Position numbers and translations under genes: made by a program. This document shows, piece after piece, positions 57,990 through 64,000 of a stretch of 64,000 nt of DNA; position 1 is the first letter of the stretch, and the number at the start of each line of letters is the position of its first letter. Source of the DNA: Enoplolaimus lenunculus (taxonomy: Eukaryota > Nematoda > Enoplea > Enoplida > Thoracostomopsidae). Where the stretch lies: assembly GCA_030248215.1 (NCBI GenBank), contig JASANG010002759.1, positions 1-64,000 on the forward strand, read 5' to 3'. Under the pieces are notes generated by a model that was not told the origin of the DNA, searched no databases, and saw only the letters and a list, made by a program, of their open reading frames with translations.

Positions 57990-58022
57990 GTATGTTGTGA
58001 TTTGAAACAATGGTTATATTAG
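57990..58022 (+). other. Possible 33-nt micro-intron
   Basis: GTATGT at 57990 and TTATATTAG ending at 58022 bound 33 nt that hold the only stop (TGA, 57998-58000) between two coding-like stretches. Removing it keeps the frame: the split codon becomes GAG. Alternatives are a conventional intron beginning at the same donor, or retention giving a truncated protein. Confidence 0.35.
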
Positions 58023-58128
58023 AGACAAACAAAACCGAACAGGTGCCGCCGACAGCTTCCGAGGTAGGCGGCGACGACGACGCGGTTGCTACTGACGTCG
58101 TCGCTGCCGTCGCCCCGGCCACCACCGC
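58023..58128 (+). CDS. Possible continuation of the glutamine-rich protein
   Basis: GC-rich and coding-like in the same frame as the preceding exon: TNKTEQVPPTASEVGGDDDA, then an Ala/Val/Thr-rich segment. It runs right up to the left end of the following mobile element (58129). A donor-like GAG then GTAGGC lies at 58061-58069, so the exon could also end there. Further exons are not seen. Confidence 0.35.
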
Positions 58129-58594
58129 CAGGGTGTTTTTTTCATTTCAAAATTAGCGACCAATTGGCCGCTGAACACAAATTTTTAAGGGCCAATCAGA
58201 ATTTTTAGAGGCCAATCAGAATTTTTAGGGGCCAATCAGAATTTCTAGGGGCCAATCAGAATTTTTAGGGGCCAATCAGAATTTTTAGGGGCCAATCAGA
58301 ATCTTTAGGGGCCAATTTGTGAAAAGTGTTTTTAGATGTGAAATTTCAATTTTTTTAAAAAAGCAACGGTGTATTGAAGTGAAATAAGCAAGTACTAAAT
58401 TAGGTAGCGCCGCAGGCGAAGTTATCAAATTTGTATTTTCCTAGAAATAAAATTGCAACCTATTTCTGAAAAACAGCTTGTGAAATAATTTTAGGGGCCA
58501 ATTGGCCCCCAACCCCCCAAATTTGTAGGGGCCAATCGCCAATTTTAGGGGTCATGGCCCCTAAATTGGCAAAAAAACTATGCCCCCCGCCCTG
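58129..58594. mobile_element. CAGGG-ended element with a 20-bp tandem core
   Basis: Starts CAGGGTGTTTTTTTC and ends TATGCCCCCCGCCCTG. It contains about seven copies of the 20-bp unit GGCCAATCAGAATTTTTAGG (58179-58320) and later GGGGCCAATTGGCCCC words. The target duplication is not clear. Confidence 0.6.
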
Positions 58595-58599
58595 TTCCT

Positions 58600-60125
58600 C
58601 CGGTCAAACATTATTTTTGTCAATATCGTTGAAATAGTTTTACGCGAGTAAAACTTTTAGTTTCTTTTTACTATAGAAATATTTTTGTTACCCTTAGATA
58701 ATCAAATCTTGGTTGTGGGGTTGAAAAGGTTAAGGCCACACATGCAGTAGTACGTCCTGTCTGTGTAAATCTCCAAATGCTCAAATGGTGCCTGTGACTT
58801 GGTTTGGTGTTGCGAGTGAAACGCGACGTCAATGGGGCAGTGGCTATAATTCGAGGTATTTGTTCAAATTTGTCTGTCTACCTAACCTGCTGCGCACTTG
58901 ATGAATTACCATTCAGGCTAACGCGTAGAGTTAGGCTAAGGTTTACCGACGGCTTGTTTCACGCTTGAGATTAGGCTTTGGAAATGAAACACAGGAGCCG
59001 CGGAGCAGACGTGATCGGGGCAAGGGTGCATGGCGCATGCGCCCCACATTTTGGATCAAAGATGTTTTGTTCTGATGTATTTTCAAGTACCTGTCTAATG
59101 TGGAGAGACTTTTGCCTTCCATAAAACGAACAGTAACGCGATTTACGTTATAAAAGATTCTGTATTGATTGGTAACTTTCAAAACAAACCAATACGTAAA
59201 AATGTAACACCGTATAATATTGCTCATTACACATATCACTGGTAAAACAATGTTGTTTGCCGATGTGTGACTAGTGAATGAAAACAATTTTGTCGCTACA
59301 AAATCATTGTAGCAGTTCAAAGCGTGTAAATCACATTTCTGTAATGATTTCGTCGCAATTTGCCTTAAGACCTCATTCGGCCGGCTTGTAACACATTGTT
59401 TCAAGCCAAACAAAAATATAAACTCTACATGAACGCGAAGAATGGGAGCAAACGAAATAAATTCAATCGTTGTTGCTTGCTATTCAAGCAGCAGCAGCAG
59501 CAGCAAATATTTTTTAATTTAAACACAAAATTTCATTAGTGTAATATTATTTATTTTTCACTCGTACGGCAACTTCACTTGTGATGGATAGTATCTTTAC
59601 TTCTTTAAACCGTTGTTTGCGGTTTGTTATGAAAATTTTAGCTGCGTAACAACAATTAACAAATTCTGCACTTTGAAATTGTTTACCCGGTGGTGTAGTA
59701 TACCCGAGTCAAAATTTTGTTACGCAGCCCCCGGCGTTGTTTATTTTCGAAAAAAGGCTCTTTTAATATAAAGTGTGTACGTATATTAAAAAGCATACGT
59801 GTTAATTAGTGATTACTGTCTTGCACGGTTGCTCTGTACAAATCTATTTTTAGCCGGATTTTTAAGGCAGTCATCATGCTTATTATTATTATTACGGCCA
59901 GTTCTAAATTTTTTGGCTTCACTCTGTGTTCATAGATAAATATCATGGAATATATTGCGCTAATTTTTAAGTACAAACGCTATTTGACAGGGACGTCGTC
60001 TACAAGGGAAGCAGTATTGAGAGGATATATCTGGTTTCGAGCTTTTTGGAAACAAGAAAAAAAATAACTTTAAATATGGGTTAAGAATAAATACGTACTA
60101 TCCTGAGATGAAATCCTGGCTACGC
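58600..60125. other. Intergenic, nothing recognised
   Basis: Long AT-rich stretch with a short CAG run (59490-59505) and an ATT run (59880-59893). A 156-codon minus-strand frame at 58943-59413 has no recognisable domain. Confidence 0.45.
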
Positions 60126-60129
60126 CCTA

Positions 60130-60388
60130 GCGCTAGCGGATTCAGAGCAAAAGTGCGGGGCGGGGCGGGGGGAGCGTATACCTCCCGTCAGGTTTTGTTG
60201 TGTTGAAATGATACGGTCCGTACCTTACAATTTTTTCACCTCAGAAATTTTTTTGTGAAAAACATTTTTTCCCGTAGAATTTTTTTGTGATAAAATGGTA
60301 ACGTCCCTCCTACCTTACAATTTTTGCGTTTCATAACGTTTGTCAGCTTGCCGCCGTCAAAAATTTTTGGATCCGCCTCTGCACCCTA
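60130..60388. repeat. Element related to the flanks of the 48-kb minisatellite
   Basis: Contains CACAAAAAAATTC / TACCATTTTATC-type words (minus strand) like those flanking 47978-48762, and ends TTGGATCCGCCTCTG, a family H-like end. The left end near AGCGGATTCAGAG is decayed. Confidence 0.45.
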
Positions 60389-60832
60389 GAGTCCGGCCGT
60401 ATACCAAAAAATAGCTGTTCCAGAGCCGGATGTCGATTTTTTGCTACAGCCGGAGCCGGATACCCGGTCGCACGTTACTATGCCCCTGGTATATACATAC
60501 TTCGTACAGAGTAGCCGGTAAATCGGAATTTTTATTTACTTGTAGGATGTCTACGTATACATATATATACGTAACGTCTGGCGGCTAATAAAACGGTTTT
60601 TGAAAACTAAAATTATATTATTAAATTGAGTAATTTTCCGAAAACATTAATTTTGTATCTGTGAGTTTTCCACACGCTGCTGGATTGGTTTCAATGCGAA
60701 CGTACTTAGGGCGCATTTTTGTATGATCATTGTGGTCCGGGAGTTCACAGTTTATCACAACAGACAAGTTTGATCTGGTTGTTTTGAATTTGAAAGGGAG
60801 TGATTGTCTCAAACCGTTATATATGTGTCTAG

Positions 60833-61065
60833 CAGGGTTCAACCGGAATTCGTGCATAAATTCAATTCCTGTTTCTGTATTCAAAGATGCAAGAACTGGA
60901 ATTGTTTTGGTTTTGTAACAAATTATTCATAACCATTTTCTAAAAAGTCCGACAGTAATTCGGGGATGAAAATTGTTTTCAAATTCCGGTTCCGGTTCCT
61001 GTAAAGAGATTCAATTCATGTTCTTGATGCTGTGCCGGCAAAATGTACTTCCTGATAGAACCGTG
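60833..61065. mobile_element. hAT-type MITE family G2 (GTTCC-repeat)
   Basis: Ends CAGGGTTCAACCGGAATTCG and CTTCCTGATAGAACCGTG. The flanks GTGTCTAG and ATGTCTAG agree at 7 of 8 bases. The core includes AAAGATGCAAGAACTGGAAT and a TTCCGGTTCC run. Confidence 0.75.
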
Positions 61066-61129
61066 ATGTCTAGTGTTTTTTAAGATTCTGGGGTGTAGCC
61101 TGAATGTCAGTTTGGTAGGGTGCATAATC

Positions 61130-61215
61130 ACCAAGGTGCAACCGGAATTCCGGTTCCGCTAGGGAAATCCGGTATTTTTCACTATTCGGTTCCGCTAATA
61201 AATCCGCTATTAGTC
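61130..61215. mobile_element. Family G fragment
   Basis: CAAGGTGCAACCGGAATTCC followed by GGTTCCGCTA words; no partner end. Confidence 0.45.
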
Positions 61216-61449
61216 ATCACATGTAATTGTGTGACCTGTAGAATGTTGGACCGCTATTCTAAAAGCCTGTTAGAATGTGACGTAACACAATGTTCCTCAT
61301 TGATTAGCAGTTTGATTGACTTGTTACACAACCTTTTACACTTTCACGTGTTAACCCGTGCATTTATTATAATTTTATACGTAAACACTTAATAGTCGAT
61401 ATAAAAATTTTCCGGATACTTAGGATTGCGCTATACTTTACGTCCGGCG

Positions 61450-61690
61450 CAGTCGGTCACAGTGCGTCACCCATACGGCGCCGACCGTCACCGTGCGTCA
61501 CCCATACGGCGCCGACCGTCACCGTGCGTCACCCGTACGGCGCCGACCGTCACCGTGCGTCACCCGTACGGCGCCGACCGTCACCGTGCGTCACCCGTAC
61601 GGCGCCGACCGTCACCGTGCGTCACCCGTACGGCGCCGACCGTCACCGTGCGTCACCCGTACGGCGCCGACCGTCACCATACGTTATCGT
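61450..61690. repeat. CpG-rich 31-bp minisatellite
   Basis: Between seven and eight copies of a 31-bp unit containing CGTCACCCGTACGGCGCCGA and CCGTCACCGTG, with very few changes. Because 31 is not a multiple of 3, three units make a 31-residue peptide repeat and more than one frame stays open. The array is extremely CpG-rich within AT-rich DNA. Confidence 0.92.
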
Positions 61691-62200
61691 ACGTAAGTGA
61701 CAGCAAGGAGTAAATCGAACCATATATACAAACTGCTATAACGAATCACTTTTATACCGAGTGACTATTGGTTGATTATTTTTAACCAATTAGGAACCGT
61801 TTAAATTAGTGTGATGGCCCGCCTTATTGCAGCGATATGGATAAAATGGGTTGCGGTGCAGCCATGAGAGTAACATATATAATATATATATAGTATATAT
61901 ATTGGGTTCGTCAGTTTAAATTTGTAATCTTTAAAACTTAGTATTTCGCGATGGCTGACCGCGACGGTAATCCCCGTAGATTATTTATGGTCTTTAAAAT
62001 GGCTTACAATGCTTCATAGTCGAAGACTAACACACACGCAGTTGTTTTTGGCATGTTGTAAACTGTGAACGGTTTAAGCGAAGTTTAGAAACAAAACTAT
62101 ATACGTATGCTCGAACGAAACTATTGAGAGCATAGCCCATAACCGAAATAACTAGAGTTTCGAATGCAAGCAAGAATACTTATATTAATCTTGAGGCAGA
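61691..62200. other. No recognisable feature
   Basis: AT-rich with a short TATATA tract (61875-61905). Confidence 0.45.
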
Positions 62201-62214
62201 TTTGTTTTGATTAT

Positions 62215-62390
62215 CTACCGGGAGTACTGTGACTAATGGCGGTAGTGGGGGAAGGAGGGTGGCAAGCGTGGCATAGCCCCCTACAGTAGAGTGACAAATT
62301 CGGGAGTAGTGACCATTGGCATAGGTGACGGTAGGAGAGCACCATGCGCGGCATAGTTCCGTCTAGTAATTGACAAATTGATCCTGTTAT
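62215..62390. repeat. Diverged tandem pair, about 85 bp
   Basis: GTACTGTGACTAATGGCGGT and GTAGTGACCATTGGCATAGG begin two blocks that also share GGCATAG and GTGACAAATT / TTGACAAATT words. Confidence 0.45.
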
Positions 62391-62874
62391 TATGTAACTA
62401 AATGCTAACTGAGACAAAATCTTAAACGCAAATCCATATATATATACTTAAGTAAGTGCCATCCATGGCGGTCCTACACAGACGAAAATCCTGGCTACGC
62501 CCCCCTACGGTGGCGTGGCGACTCGTGCTTAATGCAATATACAAGGTTGGTTGTGTGAGATGCTGTGATTGGTGGAATATTTGAAACAATGTCGAGGGGG
62601 GTCGTACATCGGTTTAAGCCATTTTTCTGTTCCAAGTGCGGTTTTTTTTGCCTACAAGATGTAGTGCACATGTCCAGGTGGCAGTTGTTATGTATAATAG
62701 TCGTATTGGCCCAGTAGTGAAGTGAGGATAAATAGAACAATCGTGAGTCGTGAAGGCGAAAAAGTTATACGTCTATTCGCCATTGGCTTAGATTTAGGCG
62801 TAGGTTTCGGTTTTGGTAAATGTCTAGCGAAGCCTAAGCCTAAACCTTGCCTTGTCAGTAGTATATGTGAACGG

Positions 62875-63295
62875 CAGGGCTCAACGGGAATTCCTGCAAA
62901 AATTTAATTCATGTTCCTGTTCGTGTTCCTGCATTCAAAGACGCAGGAACCGAAATTTGACGGCTTTGCGGCAAATTATTCATAATCATTTAAATACGTA
63001 TTAGAAACATTGGCTTTGAAAATTTTGTTATGTCGAAATTAATGTTTTTGCAATTAGTTCAGTTTTGTTACGCACTGAATAGTTCCTGTTGTGTTTTCGC
63101 AAAACTTGATGATGAAATAGCAGGAAAATTCTTCTAAACCATTTTTGCAAATTTTCTAAAAAGTCCAACAGTAATTCGGTGATGAAAATTATTTCAAATT
63201 TCAGTTCCTGTTCCTGTTCCGGTTCCTGCAGAGAAATTCTATTCCTGTTCCTCTTCGTGTGCCGGTAAAATTTAGTTCCTGTTGTTGGAACCCTT
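62875..63295. mobile_element. hAT-type MITE family G2 (GTTCC-repeat)
   Basis: Ends CAGGGCTCAACGGGAATTCC and CCTGTTGTTGGAACCCTT. The flanks GTGAACGG and GTGCACGG agree at 7 of 8 bases. The core has TTCCTGTTCCTG-like runs at both edges and a shared centre with 63589-64000. Confidence 0.78.
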
Positions 63296-63588
63296 GTGCA
63301 CGGTAAGTGTATGTAAAGCAAAATGATTGGTATGCATGTGCAGTGTGCACATACGTATACCGGAATATGAAGTTGTTACAATAGACCACATGTGACCTCG
63401 TGATAGCCCTGGACTATAAGAGTTTTTGTGGCACTGTTGACAAAATTGTTGTGAACGACGCTTAAAAATTTGTTTTGTTTCAGTAGTTTTAAATCTTAAA
63501 ACTTGGGAATTAGACGTATATCCAAAACAAGAGCGTTTTTATGAATATTTACTTTAATGTCATCCTATAATTAAGTCCGTAACCGCTG

Positions 63589-64000
63589 CAGGTTCCACTG
63601 GAATTCCTGTTCCGGCCGGAATTCCTGCAAAAATTCATTTGCTGTTCCTGTTCTTGTTCCTGCATTCAAAGATGCAGGAACCGGAATTTTTTTCTACGGT
63701 TTTGTGCCAAACTATTTCTAATCATTTAAATATTGGAAACTTTGACTTTGAAACATCGCCATTTCGAAATGAGTGTTTTTGCTATTAGGTCAATCTTGTT
63801 AATAATCTGTTTCTGATTTGTTTTCGCAAAACATGATGATGATGATGAAACAGTTGAAAATTGAAGCCATTTTTGGCAAGTTTTCTAAAAAGTCCAACTG
63901 TAATTCAATGACGCCGAATTATTTCGAATTCAGGTTTTTGTTCCTGTTCCGGTTCGGGCAAAGCAATTCAATTGCTCTCCTTGTTCCTGTTTCGTCAAAA
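63589..64000. mobile_element. MITE family G2, running off the window
   Basis: Starts CAGGTTCCACTGGAATTCC and follows the 62875-63295 copy through CATTCAAAGATGCAGGAACC, AAAAGTCCAACTGTAATTC and the second GTTCCTGTTCCGGTTC run. The right end is beyond 64000. Confidence 0.75.

Noticed and set aside
58943-59413. 156-codon minus-strand frame
   Set aside because: No recognisable domain, AT-driven composition and no splice context; treated as chance.
61426-61713. Arg/Pro-rich repeat protein
   Set aside because: The 31-bp unit keeps more than one frame open and there is no non-repeat coding sequence or splice context.
1-64000. TTAGGC runs as telomere or subtelomere sequence
   Set aside because: The hexamers are short, degenerate, in both orientations and enclosed by inverted repeats with target duplications, so they belong to MITEs.
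1-64000. Retroviral, LTR, Polinton or toxin-gene remains
   Set aside because: No reverse transcriptase, integrase, capsid, envelope or toxin-like stretch was recognised in any frame.

Overview
This is AT-rich animal (metazoan, probably invertebrate) DNA dominated by short non-autonomous DNA transposons. The animal assignment rests on one gene that can be followed exon by exon: syntaxin-5, in ten or more exons at 25.56-31.37 kb with GT-AG introns, a Qa-SNARE motif and a C-terminal membrane anchor. The phylum cannot be assigned. The many TTAGGC hexamers look like nematode telomere repeats, but they lie inside transposons and are not telomeric.

Layout. 1-6520 is a very large, young inverted repeat (arms about 3.09 kb, spacer about 341 bp) whose inner junction cuts through a transposon. 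6.5-25.5 kb holds many TTAGGC-bearing miniature inverted-repeat elements (MITEs), several nested, and no gene I can name. 25.56-31.37 kb is syntaxin-5 on the + strand, with about 790-bp mobile elements in two of its introns. 31.4-38.8 kb is more MITE-rich DNA, with a 29-bp direct repeat flanking a tRNA-like element at 33 kb. 38.8-40.1 kb holds two candidate exons of unrecognised protein(s), the second GC-rich with an 18-bp repeat. 40.46-41.02 kb is a 22-bp satellite. 41-54.7 kb is a dense field of hAT-type MITEs, with a hairpin-forming minisatellite at 48 kb. 55.1-55.7 kb is an element whose end is amplified five times. 56.94-58.13 kb is a glutamine-rich, probably nuclear, protein exon followed by a possible 33-nt intron. 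58.1-64 kb is more MITEs and a CpG-rich 31-bp minisatellite.

Functional picture. Syntaxin-5 acts in ER-Golgi and intra-Golgi membrane fusion. The glutamine-rich exon looks like part of a transcriptional regulator. Nothing suggests the genes work together. The clearest large-scale theme is transposon biology: at least ten MITE families, most leaving 8-bp target-site duplications, nested in one another, with their cores or ends expanding into satellites. I saw no retroviral, LTR, Polinton or toxin remains, no CRISPR and no prokaryotic operon.
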